64,000 nucleotides of DNA from Diplocarpon mali (taxonomy: Eukaryota > Ascomycota > Leotiomycetes > Helotiales > Drepanopezizaceae), in assembly GCA_024741835.1 (NCBI GenBank), contig JAENRP010000040.1, positions 156,298 through 220,297 of the forward strand. Direction: 5' to 3'. The translations under genes were made by a program, and so were the position numbers. Within the stretch, counting starts at the first letter, position 1; every line of letters begins with the position of its first letter. The notes below the pieces were generated by a model. That model ran no database searches. It had not been told where the DNA came from and worked only from the letters and a program-made list of their open reading frames with translations. Of the stretch, positions 47,708 through 57,611 are shown piece after piece.

Positions 47708-47831
47708 TAATAGAATCGAAAGGTGTAGATTCTAGTTCTAAAGAGCTGAAGTAGTATATATATAAGGTTGGCTTACCAAGCCTTAGCCTCCGCTCTGTGC
47801 GGTAATCTCCGTACCTTGTATATTTCTAATA
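47708..47831 (-). repeat. 5' LTR of Copia element A
   Basis: 124 bp, begins TAATAGAATC and ends TTCTAATA on the plus strand, both ends carrying RIP-type changes relative to the 27582 copy. The target duplication AGAAG follows at 47832-47836, then host DNA of normal composition. Confidence 0.93.
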
Positions 47832-47836
47832 AGAAG

Positions 47837-48339
47837 CAATAGCGAGGCCATGTCATGATCAGGCGCCCGCGACTTCGTCTCAGACGACTTCCTTGCAGAC
47901 TGTCAGGAGTATGCGATTTGAGTGCGCGAGTTCTATTCGCCATAGACACCTCTCCTTGAATGTAAGCCCCCTTCCAGATGGCGAGGACCAGAGAGTTTGT
48001 TGATTAAAGCCGTCTTGTTCCCGTGTTGATCAAAACAAGCTAAGCGGGTACGCGGGAGTAGATCAGGGCTGTGCCGCAAGCCTCGGTCCGGCTCCCCGCA
48101 GAACTCCCCGCATCTCTACAGCCGCCTGCCGACGCCGTCTTGAACTCCACGTGAAGAGTTGCGCTATTTGATATTCTGCATCGGCCCCGTCCTCATCTTT
48201 TGCCGTCATGAGTGGAATATATTGTTACGATTGTGACCGTAAATCCAATATCTCCTTTCCTTACCCAACGAGCCGGGTCACTATCTAGACTCACATTCGC
48301 AACTCCGCCATCACCAGATTCCTTCGGTCCCCCGCTGCC
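47837..48339. other. Promoter region of the thiolase gene
   Basis: About 500 bp of unmutated host DNA between the transposon and the thiolase ATG. No TATA box is clear. RIP evidently did not spread into it. The transposon sits close enough to affect the promoter through heterochromatin. Confidence 0.4.
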
Positions 48340-49769
48340 ATGGTTACCAAGCGGAATGAGCCCTGCTATGTCCTCGGTGTAGGCATGACAAAGTTCATCA
48401 AGCCTCGAGGAAAGGTCGACTATACAGAGCTTGGGTTCGAGGCTGGGATCAAGGCCCTGCTCGATGCACAGATCAACTACGACGACGTGGACATGGGAGT
48501 GGCGTGCTACTGCTATGGCGATTCGACCTGCGGAAATCGAGTCTTTTACCAGTTCGGCATGACCCAGATCCCCCTCTATAATGTCAATAACAACTGCTCG
48601 ACTGGATCGACCGGACTCCACCTGGCCCGCACTGTCATAAGCCACGGAGGCGCAGACTGTGTCATGGTGGTGGGCTTCGAGAAGATGAACCCAGGAAGTC
48701 TGCAAACCTTCTGGAACGACCGCAGCAACCCTACCGGCCTCAGCGGTGAGATGATGAAGGCGACCCGTGGGGTAACCAATGCTCCTGGCGCTGCTCAGAC
48801 ATTTGGCAATGCTGGCCGGGAATACCAGGAGAAGTGCGCCCCTGTTCCTCAATCCTAGAGCTTCGCACCCACTGACACTGGGACAGGTACGGCGCCACGA
48901 ACGAGGACTTTGCTGAAATCGCTCGCGTCAACCATGAGCACTCGCAGCGGAACCCATACTCCCAGTTCCAGGACGTCTACACGCACGAGCAAATCATGAA
49001 GTCGCCCATGATCTTCGAGCCTCTCACCAAGCTCCAGTGCTGCCCTACGTCAGACGGGGGGGCCGCTGCTATCCTCGTTTCGCAGGACTTCCTCGAGGCC
49101 AGACCTCATCTCAAAGACCAGGCTGTCTTGATCGCTGGACAGTGCTTGGCGACAGACGCTCCGAGCCTGTACAGCAGATCCGCTATTGACCTCGTGGGCT
49201 ACGAGATGACGAGATTCGCCGCCGAGGCGGCGATGAAGGAGGCCGATATCACGGCTCAAGACGTCAAGGTGTGCGAGCTGCACGATTGCTTCTCCGCCAA
49301 CGAGATGGTGACCATCGACGCCCTCGGCTTGTCGGACAAAGGCAAAGCCCACGAGCTGGTCCGGGCCGGAGGCATCACGTATGGGGGACAGGTCGTCGTC
49401 AATCCCTCCGGAGGGCTGATCTCCAAAGGCCACCCTCTCGGCGCCTCTGGTATCGCGCAATGCGCCGAGCTGGTCTGGCACCTGCGGGGATGGGCCAACA
49501 ACCGACTGATCAAGGACACATTTTTTGCCCTGCAGCACAACCTGGGGCTGGGGGGTGCGGTCGTCGTTACGGTCTATAAACGTGCGGATGGGAAGACTAA
49601 TGCTGAAGTTTCTTCAGCTGAGGTTGGGAAGAGGAATAAGCTGGGGTATAATCCCGCTGTCGAGGCCAAGGGGTTCACTGAGACGCAGGCCACCAGTGTC
49701 AGAAGCAAGACGAGGAGCAGTGCCTGGGCCCTCCAGGACGTCGAGAAGAAGGTCGAGGCCAGATTTTGA
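48340..49769 (+). CDS. SCP2/SCPx-type thiolase (acetyl-CoA acyltransferase-like)
   Basis: Thiolase-superfamily protein of the sterol-carrier-protein-x/lipid-transfer type, expected in peroxisomal beta-oxidation or a related acyl-CoA reaction. Exons 48340-48833 and 48887-49769 (53-nt GT-AG intron) give 458 residues. The nucleophile Cys lies in NNNCSTGSTGLHLAR (about residue 86). The C-terminal half has VCELHDCFSANE and NPSGGLISKGHPLGASG with the catalytic His near 347, so both halves of the active site are intact. No separate SCP2 sterol-binding domain follows. A basic 50-residue tail with RNKLGYNPAVEAKGFT ends in ARF, a weak variant of a type 1 peroxisomal signal (consensus SKL; fungal relatives often end in ARL or similar). 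ATG context is good (GCCATGG). It stands alone, with no beta-oxidation partner nearby. Confidence 0.92.
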
Positions 49770-50030
49770 AAATTGCGCTTGTCTTGTCAGGCCGTGGGCA
49801 AAAAGAGAAATTCTCTCTCGCTCGGTCATTGGGTTTGACAGATGCGGATTTTGGTTCATTCTGCGACCTTACCTGATGCAGACCCAATTCATGTTAAAAT
49901 ATACACGAATTTTTGTGTCCTTCAATAATCTCCCGGGTCATGGTCGTCGACTCATATTTCTCTCCACCAAAAAGACCAGCCCTCCAGTCATGTAAAGCAA
50001 GTGCCCTTGAAACAATCAGAACTTTGGAGG
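49770..50030. other. 3' flank of thiolase
   Basis: AT-rich 3' untranslated and intergenic sequence; nothing else is seen before the 5S terminator. Confidence 0.4.
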
Positions 50031-50042
50031 AAAAAAACAAAA
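50031..50042 (-). terminator. RNA polymerase III terminator of the 5S gene
   Basis: The minus strand continues from the 5S 3' end into TTTTTGTTTTTTT, a strong oligo-T terminator for polymerase III. Confidence 0.8.
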
Positions 50043-50161
50043 ACGTACAACAGCAGGTATTCGCTGGTGGTCACCCACCCAACTACTAATCTGCCGATCT
50101 GAGGCTTGTGTATGGCAGAGCGGACGGGATGCCCAATTCTCCTCAGTCTATGGTCGTACGT
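50043..50161 (-). rRNA. 5S rRNA gene (dispersed variant copy)
   Basis: The minus strand carries a 119-nt 5S sequence. The ends ACGTACGACC and GTTGTACGT pair as helix I. GGGCATCCCGTCCGCTCTGCC matches the helix III region. The 3' half, with GATTAGTAGTTGGGTGGGTG and ACCACCAGCGAATACCTGC, is close to textbook fungal 5S and contains the internal polymerase III control region. Helix II (CTGAGG with CCTCAG) differs from the Neurospora-type sequence I know, but the two sides still pair. Scattered single 5S genes are characteristic of Pezizomycotina. Expression is likely, given intact helices and the T-run terminator. Confidence 0.9.
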
Positions 50162-50757
50162 GCTCTGGCATAAACAAGTGAAATATATATTGCCCGCAAA
50201 TTTGAATAGACATTGCGAGGAAATTCTGTTGGCAAGATTCCTACCCGCACCCGCATCCATCGCTAGACAATATGCAAAGTGGTGGGAAAAGGCTAGAGAC
50301 AGAGGAGAGGCCACAACCCCACTTCGCATTCTCCCATCACATCAATACCATCTGATAGGAATCAACGCGTTTATCCAACGACTGTCCATCATTGCTTCCT
50401 ATTTAGCATCAAGAGAATATATATCCTGTAATTCTTCTGCTCATCGTCAAGGCATTTGAGTTATGTCGTCTGGAATATTGTGAATACTATGTCACGTTTT
50501 GCGCATCGGGGGCGTCTTGTGGAGAATAGCTACTTCGAACTACTTGGGGTTTAGGGACAGGTCGGGGTCAAAAGCAATTGGCTAGTCCGAAGTCCAAATG
50601 AACTTCCCGGGTGGTGTGGCTGAATGGAACTTGTCTACCAACCATGCAGCACCAACTCATCCCATGTCAAGCGTAGATCTCACAATGATCACTCGGGTTC
50701 TGCAGGTCTATGATGTTGCAAGGCTGACATAGATGCGTGGATTTATTGACGACCGTT
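50162..50757. other. Intergenic region
   Basis: No gene seen. A 117-codon plus frame (50106-50459) overlaps the 5S gene antisense and has no motif, so I consider it spurious. Confidence 0.4.
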
Positions 50758-52991
50758 TTAGAGTAACATGGAATCTCTCTCACTTTCGTCTGATAACAAC
50801 AGCATATCCACATCATCCCTCTGCCCTCCCGCCAGGATATCAGGGCCTCTCGTCAGAAGCACATCTCCGTCGTCGGCTTGCTCGCTACCAAACAGCATTT
50901 CGTTGGTTTCTGATTCGATAGCGCGTCTTTCCCAACCATCTTCGTCTCTATCGTGCATCAGTACGTCGTCGTCTTCGTCATCGTCCGTGAATAAAAGTTC
51001 ATCTGGGTCGACGGTTTCCATTTTCCGCTCGTATTCCTCGAGCCAGGTAACCTTTTCTTCCAAACTATAATTCTCTTCGTCGTCACTCCTCCCAGTCATA
51101 ACTTCCGTCGCTTGCCTCCATAACGTTCTTCCCCCTGACTTGTCATAGACCTTCTTCTGCATCATAGCCCACAGTCTTGACTGCACCACCGCAGAGAGCC
51201 TGTCGCTGGTACTCGACCCTCCTCTTCTAATGGGGTAGGCGAGAAAGGGTGACGGGTCTAGATCCGATAGTCGGAGTAGCTTTCTCCGTAGACTTGGTGT
51301 TTGGACGTGTGCGGGCCAAGAGACAGATACCACATGGCTGACTGAAGACAGGAAACGAGTATTCTGTGCTATCGACTACCGTGTGCACCAATTCAGCATC
51401 CATTTGTTTTAATGAGTTGTGTTTGAGAGTGTACCTCTTTGAATCTTGGACAGAACAAGGCCGGGATGAGATGGCACAGTGACAAGCTCGGAGGTGTCTT
51501 TCGGAGCTCGATATCTCGCAATGCGAGAGCACGAGGACCAATATAGCCTCCGAGTAGCGTGTAAATGGAAGTCTCGACCAAGTTACTGGCGGCAAGAATG
51601 GATAGTTGAGATGCAGGTTCCGAAACATTGGTCTGTTGACATGAAAACAAGGGAGCTAGCGAAGTTGAAGAGGAATTCGACGCCCATGCAGACGAAGACG
51701 TTGATGTCGAACTGGAGCTCTGCGAGAATAGCATTTCGTCATCCTCCGCTTCCTCTGCCCTCTCGCTGAGCACAACTGTGTTTTTATTTCTGTAATCGAC
51801 GTCCAGCAACATTTCAACGTCTTCAACCGCATCAGTTTCCTCCACTTTACCGTACTGGACCTCGATATCTAACAGCATTTCGTCCTTCTGATCATTGTCG
51901 TGGGGTACGTCTTTGCTGAGCTTATGTCGATGCGAAACAAGTAGTTTTTCCAATTGAGCCAGAAGTTGATCAGTATTCATAAAAGGCCTGCAAACCCCAT
52001 GTACTTACCTCGATTTAGCCCTGTCTGGACCATCAATTCCTGCTTTTCTTTCAAAGTGGGGTATGGACAGCTGGAATGTGAGATGAGCCAGGTCCTAATT
52101 ATCTCTACCACTTTCATAGAAAACTTTCCATTCCTATCTTTTGGATTCGCAGCCACAGATATCTTGCCTGAAATTCTGTTCCTAGCAATACTTCCCTTTT
52201 GATTGCTTTCTACATATTTGTTCAGTGCCCGAAGTCGGGTTTCAGACGCGGTAACACTGATAAATCTGAAAGGGTTGGCTATCTGATCAGGTAAAGCTTT
52301 CAGTTTCTCTACCGCAGACTCAAACAGCTCGATATGACTCGTTTGGAAAGCATTGGATTTCCCAGGGATATCAAAGAACATCTCCGTGAATGAATCTCCT
52401 TTTGCTGATGCCGAATCTTCAATCTTTGGTGGCATCCTTTGAGTCTGTAGGAAGTCTAATCGGACATGCAATCTCTCGAGTTCTAAGCAGACTACGCTAT
52501 CCGGGGGCTTCAAATTGATGCTGCCTCCAAGCCATGCTGCCTGCTCTCTCTTATCCCCGGGTGGCTGTACAGTGTCTTTCAGGAGAATCGAAATCTGGGG
52601 TCGTCGACTGCCAGGCGATTCGGGAAAAATATTGAGTGACGTTGACAAGAAGAGCTGTTTCCACGCCTTGAAATGTTAGAGCTAGTCTGAAAACGGGGTT
52701 AGGACATGCCTTTAAGTCTCGGATTCTGTTACCCAAGCTCTGTAACAATATACAAGACCTATGTTGCTGCAAGAGCACACCGTCTACTGTAATTTCCAAA
52801 TCGATTTGAAAGCCTGTACCACGGGATACCCACACATTTCTAGAATTCAAAGCTTGGAGATGGACATCTTGGCTGAGGTTGGACAGTTTTTCGGGAACTT
52901 TGAAACTGGCAACTGCAGCTACGTCGAGTTTCCACTCTTCCTTGGTGCAGACCAGTCTGAAGCGGTCCAGTTCCAAGTCCTTCCGAATCAT
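50758..52991 (-). CDS. Putative TALE/KN homeodomain-like protein with repeated acidic motifs
   Basis: Likely DNA-binding regulator, gene structure only partly resolved. Exon 1 begins at ATG 52991 (MIRKDLELDRF) and ends at 52710. A 43-nt GC-AG intron (52667-52709) joins DLK to AWKQLFLSTSL, and exon 2 runs to 52009. Near its end, residues about 278-313 read VVEIIRTWLISHSSCPYPTL and KEKQELMVQTGLNR, matching helices 1-2 of a TALE (KN) homeodomain including the PYP loop. A donor-like GTAAGT follows, and the third recognition helix (WFxNxR) is not evident. Downstream minus frames (51393-51980 and 50758-51333) are acidic and repeat a [DE]-x-[ML]-L-[LF] motif: DEMLLD, VEMLLD, DEMLFS, DELLFT, NEMLFG, VDMLLL, DSMLL at the very end. 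I could not fix the introns linking them, so they may be one gene or two. Confidence 0.55.
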
Positions 52992-54094
52992 TGTTGAATT
53001 GAATCATCCTCCTCGCATGCCTCTTTGTGACTTACTTGCTGCAGCTTCGTTGCTTCGATATGAAGCCTCGTGAGCTGAAAGGTCACTTCTTCAGCTTATG
53101 TATCGAGCGCCAATGATACTTCACGTATCTGATGAATGGGTTAGTCGTACGGGTTAGTCAGAGTAGCATTGTAGGGCCCCAATAAATTTGGTTAATTTGT
53201 ATATGTTTCGGCCTCGGTGGGGAGAAGTGACAGGATTCAATGCTGAAGAGAATGGGTGAGGATGAGGACGAGACAGGGCGGGCAGAGCAATTCAGCGTCA
53301 GGTTCTGCCAGCTCACCGCCCGCTAGGTCGCACATCAATGCATCATCTTACAGCTTCATTACAGATTCAATACCAACGCCAAATCCGTGCCGGCGACTCG
53401 AAGATAGCGAACTGGATTGCGCTGGGTTTATTCACTCCACTGCGCGCGAGCTTGCGAATATCCGTTGCCCCTCACAGAATCCTCCTCGTCTTCAGCAGCA
53501 TGGCGTTGAGCAATTTCGGATCCGTTGTCCTCAACCTCCTGATATTCATCACGACACTGGTGAACTTCAGCTTCGCCTTAACCTCCCTGGGGCCGTTGAC
53601 GATATTGGGTCTCTACGCCATTTCCAAAATATTTGTAACGGCACCGGAAGAGGGTATTCTCACGAAATGCAAGCTGCGACATCTTTACCACGATGGCTGA
53701 ACCTGACGATACCGGAGAATGGCTATGAATCTCCTGGATCTCCTGAAAATGGGCAGATATTCTTCGGTGAAAATTCCTGGCCTTCACAACGGAAGGTGAA
53801 GGAGAAACAGGAGAGGAGGGGGGGATGGGATGGGACGGACGAATCATACGTTGCAGAAGTCAATTCGGGACCTGCGGACACTTCGCGAAGCAATCATAGT
53901 TTGGATGTGCCAAAGAATGCTTTTGAAGGACCCGGAAAGATTGGCCTTCGGCAGAGAAGCAGCTGCTATCAATGGACCTTGTACACCATGACGATGTAAG
54001 TGTACAAACTATTTTTCGCGTTACAAAAATTCTGGGGCTCGTATGCAGAGACTATACCTAGGTCGCATAGCAATTGATCAAGTAACTGCTAACC
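52992..54094. other. Intergenic region, possible relics
   Basis: A 247-codon plus frame (53256-53999) and an overlapping hydrophobic 120-codon frame (53338-53700, with LLIFITTLVNFSFALTSLGPL) occupy the middle. Neither matches a family I can name. The hydrophobic frame could be a displaced or unrelated membrane-protein relic next to the transporter pseudogene. Confidence 0.35.
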
Positions 54095-55424
54095 AGATAA
54101 ATATCTAGGGCCGCAGGAGGTATTGCAAATGTGCTCCCTGGTAGCAAGAATATGACGATGCTCCCCAAGACTCGTCCCATGAAATTAAACAGTTCCAGAC
54201 CGTTAAGGCACATTTCTATTCCTAATGAACTGTTTTCATAATTTTCAGACTAGAATTGAACCCCCGGGATTTTTCGAGGATTTCTCACAAGTCTCTTTGA
54301 GTCGCTTTTCATCCCCGCATATCTGTATGTCTCGCCAGCCATCATGCCAGTGCATCTGCTAACAAAGCCAGGTTATCCGTGAGTACTTGAAACTTTTCTT
54401 AGGAAATAATTATACCCATATTGGTCAGCTTGGGAACGATCTTGATCAACATAAGCCAATACAGAATATCAGAAATAGGACATTGGTTCAAAATTACTAT
54501 GCAGGCGTATTTCCTGGACTACGCCTTGATACGCTTCATCGCGAGCTCAAGCATCTACCATTAACCCGGTCCACCCAATTTTTCCCGATCCACACAGTGA
54601 CTCGGCTTGGATCTTCCTCGCTTACCCTCTCCTCGTAGCACCATTTGCAGGAAATCTCATCGATGCTCCCCCAACAAGGAGGCCGCCACTTGCGACAACT
54701 CAATCACTATAGCCTATGGCGCATCCTGTTACCATGGCAGCGGATTTCTTGTTAGCTTAACGATTTATGCGGCGCTCATCTACCGTTTGATGACGCAGAG
54801 ATTGCACTGAGAGACGGCCCGGCCGGGATTGTCGTTGCCATAGGGCCATCGGTCTTTACAGACGCTGGTATTGACCACCTGGGGAACACGGTTATCTCAG
54901 ATATCAACGCTGATGTACTTTATGGCAACGACCTCGCGGCGTTTTCTTTTCAAGCTTTTGTCATTGCTTGTAGGCTTGTAGCTGTGTGGCTTGTGTCTAT
55001 AATTCTTCATTGTTAGTGTCGGCGCTCATTGGCAGCTGATGCGACCCAATGATCCGGATTATCACATTAATTTTGACACGACTTGGGACTTTGTTTGCTT
55101 TTGCTCATTTCCCCAAAGTATTTGACTCAGCCGTACTTTTCCTGACCAACTCACTCTCCAAGGTTCTCTTTCGTCTTCCCAAACACGGCCCTCGTAAGTG
55201 CGACCTATGCCCTTGGCAACTCTTTAGAGTCCCGCGCCTTCAAGATCTTCGACACGGTACTAGCTGTCTTGTTAGTCGGGGTTTGGGTCTGTGTTTTCGT
55301 ACTGATGATTTTTGTCATTATCCTGAAACGGATTCTGTGGCCTGAGCAGTTGGATGGCGCGGAGAGTATGAGAAAGAGGCGGGCGAGGACGACTGGGGAT
55401 GATGTAACTGGTCATCAACTCTGA
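54095..55424 (+). pseudogene. TDT-family (malic acid/tellurite-resistance type) transporter pseudogene
   Basis: Ten-helix membrane carriers of this family export dicarboxylates or sulfite. Segments appear in family order but in different frames: GGIANVL (54113), LFESLFIPAYLYVSPAI (about 54290), AWIFLAYPLLVAPFAGNL (about 54605), GSGFLVSLTIYAALIYRLM (about 54740), GIVVAIGPSVFTDAG (about 54830), SVGAHWQLMRPND (about 55017) and SFVFPNTALVSATYALGNSL (about 55175) to an intact C-terminus ILWPEQLDGAE ending at TGA 55422-55424. Frameshifts separate several blocks. Two Trp positions before SVGAHW are TAG and TAA, and a splice donor after INFDTTW reads GG instead of GT. The N-terminal helices after GGIANVL are missing. 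The gene is clearly dead. Confidence 0.8.
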
Positions 55425-57611
55425 GAGTACAAAGAGCGAGAATGGCGGAAGAGTTTTATCAAATACTAGCGCGCTCGCACGTCTCTGGTAGCCTATTTTC
55501 GTCTCAGTTCGTTCTTAATACGTTAAAACATATTTTTCATATAGACCATTGAGCCTCAACCCGAGCCTCAGGGTATGAACTACGTTCTACCCTTCTGTTA
55601 CTCACATAACACTCTCCTGCCACCCCTGTCACGCCACATAACATCTCAACCATTTCCTCCAGTCGCTCGCCAATGCCAGCCGAGAGAAGGTTTTCCAGCG
55701 CAAGCCTGCCAGATAAGACCTATGAGGAATGAGGCTTGTTACTCCAGAGCCAAGTGGCGCCACGACCTCATATCCCCCTCTTGTCGTGTTCCTTCTCACG
55801 CTCTGCTCTCATATACACAGATTCGCGCGGAATATACGTCGGTCGGCAGTCTATCTTGTATCGCCTCGGCGGCCTCACTTCTCGCCCTCCTCGCCATAGC
55901 AAGCCAGCGCTCTTGACGTCTTTCAAGAAACCGCTCCCGTCCGACGGCGACGCTTGGGCCGATCAGGTGGACGGCTTGCGTGCCTTGAGTGGCCCTCCTA
56001 GTCCTCTTATGGAGTTCGAGAGCCCTGGTGGAACTCGCTCGAGCAGGGCTGGTAAGATCTACTTTCCCAGTAGTTGTGCTCTTTGCCTTGCCACTCCCGT
56101 TGCTCGCTAAGCACCAGGACCAGCCCCCGCCAGCGCTGCAGCAACCTCTCGCACCCAGCACCGGGCCGGGTTGACCAGACCACATTTCCACTCGACCTTC
56201 TCTCGCGCACTGACCGCACTCGCCATTTCTCTTCTTCATCTTCCTCTCTTTGGCTGCTTGTCATCAGACGACATGAGATGGGCAAGTGCAGCAGACTATG
56301 CATATCCTCGACAAATGGCACCGGAGGAGTTGAGGTCAGCTATCTGTATCATGCCCAAGTGCTTGTTCTCATCATGTTTTCACTGAATTCCTGCCAGGCT
56401 GGAATGTGTGGTTGCAGTATGGAGAAAACACAACAGCTACTGCGAGTCTTTGATGTTCCCCAGGCTGCTTTTCCAAATCGAGTCGATTCGTTTCTCCTTT
56501 TGTCACACATCTCTGTGTGAGAAGTGCGTCTCTAGCTAATAAGTGGAGCGTTTAATTACCACACTGAAAGGGGAAGAAGAGATTGACAGAACGGGTTGAG
56601 GTAGACTGGATGTCGTTGTGGTCATGGGTGTGTGTATCTTATTTCATTAATGCAGGATGCCTGTTAAGAGGTCCCGTTGTTGAAATAGAGAGGTTGGGGA
56701 GAGTGGAAGTGGAAGAGGAAGAAGAGAGCAAGAGGGGCATGAAGAGGAGGAGGGAGAGGAGGGGAGGGTAGTGGTTGGTGACGAGGTTGATAGAGCTGCT
56801 TGATCTTTTGTTGGAGATGAAAATTGAGGGAGAGCAGAGCACCGCACAGATTATATGCGACTTGGGATCTGTTGGTGCGCGTGAGGTGTCGAAGTTACGC
56901 CAGAAGCCCGTGTTTACCAAGCCCCTCGGATTAAGCGAGGTGTAATAAGACTATCCATCTCCCACCGTCTTGGCAGCTGCTATTCCGTAGCAAATTGACG
57001 TTTAATAAATGGAGCAGAGATTCTAAAGGATAAGACCCCCCGCTCCCGTATCCCACCCAGAAAAGAGTGTTGTGAATAGTATAAATACTCATTTAGCCTC
57101 AGATCGAAATGCAATTCATGCGAGGCAGCATACCCTGGACTTCTCACAGGTCTTTCATTCGTATTCCTAGTAGAGCCCCGAAACCTAGCAATGCATATCT
57201 CCAAGCAAAACAATGGCAGCAGGCTAGAGCATTAGAAGCGTTTCTCGTGAATAACCCCTTACTTATTCTGTGCAGCCGAACAACACATCCAATTCTCCCT
57301 GCCAAGTTGTACGGAGTTCCTCAGACGAGCTTAATGCTACATACTTGATGGTCCGGTGAGTTTTCTTCGTTTTTCATGATTTCGGCGTCCATGAAACCAT
57401 GGACATAGCAATCGCCAACCACCTGGAAAGTCCAGTCCGCGCCTGTGGGTCGGAGAACATACAGGGCACGTGCGTTGAATAACATCCACACCTCATCATT
57501 CTAGGTAGCAAGAAAAGTCAGTTATAACTCTATGCATCTTTACTGAAGAGGAGCAGGTAATGGATCAGGACTCGATCCGAGGGCTCGCACGACTGGGTAA
57601 AAAGTCAAAAT
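55425..57611. other. Intergenic region with unassigned frames
   Basis: A plus frame at 55736-56110 (LYRLGGLTSRPPRHSKPALL, then KKPLPSDGDAWADQVDGLRAL) reads like the cytosolic N-terminus of a real fungal protein. Overlapping plus frames to 56386 contain a hydrophobic stretch and SSDDMRWASAADYAYPR. It may be the 5' part of a gene with introns or a decayed one. I cannot assign a family. The remainder (56.5-57.6 kb) shows nothing. Confidence 0.35.

Larger units (their letters stand above)
27582..47831 (-). mobile_element. Outer Ty1/Copia LTR retrotransposon (element A), RIP-mutated, split by two later insertions
   Basis: Both ends carry 124-bp LTRs starting TGACAG and ending TTCTAACA on the plus strand (TAATAG and TTCTAATA in the right copy, the expected RIP changes). 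Direct repeats AGAAG flank the whole block (27577-27581 and 47832-47836), so 20.25 kb entered as one locus. Coding direction is minus: gag and protease lie near the right LTR, then integrase, reverse transcriptase and RNase H leftward. A G-rich purine tract (minus strand, 27706-27715) abuts the left, 3' LTR. Removing the two nested elements and their target duplications leaves about 5.1 kb, a normal Copia size. All genes contain many TAA/TAG stops, so the element is dead. Confidence 0.93.

Noticed and set aside
27582..47831. AT-rich block as a centromere or a single giant element
   Set aside because: Matching LTR pairs and target duplications resolve it into three nested retrotransposons, with normal host DNA on both sides.
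48193..49538. Minus-strand ORFs of 162-219 codons
   Set aside because: Antisense shadows of the thiolase gene.
50106..50459. 117-codon plus ORF
   Set aside because: It starts inside the 5S rRNA gene on the opposite strand and has no motif.
53578..53700. GLYAISKIF as the missing second segment of the TDT transporter
   Set aside because: It resembles a family segment, but lies upstream of GGIANVL, which should precede it, so the match is probably chance.
55796..56239. 147-codon minus ORF
   Set aside because: Arg/Ala-rich composition typical of an antisense shadow; the plus strand over the same DNA reads more like protein.
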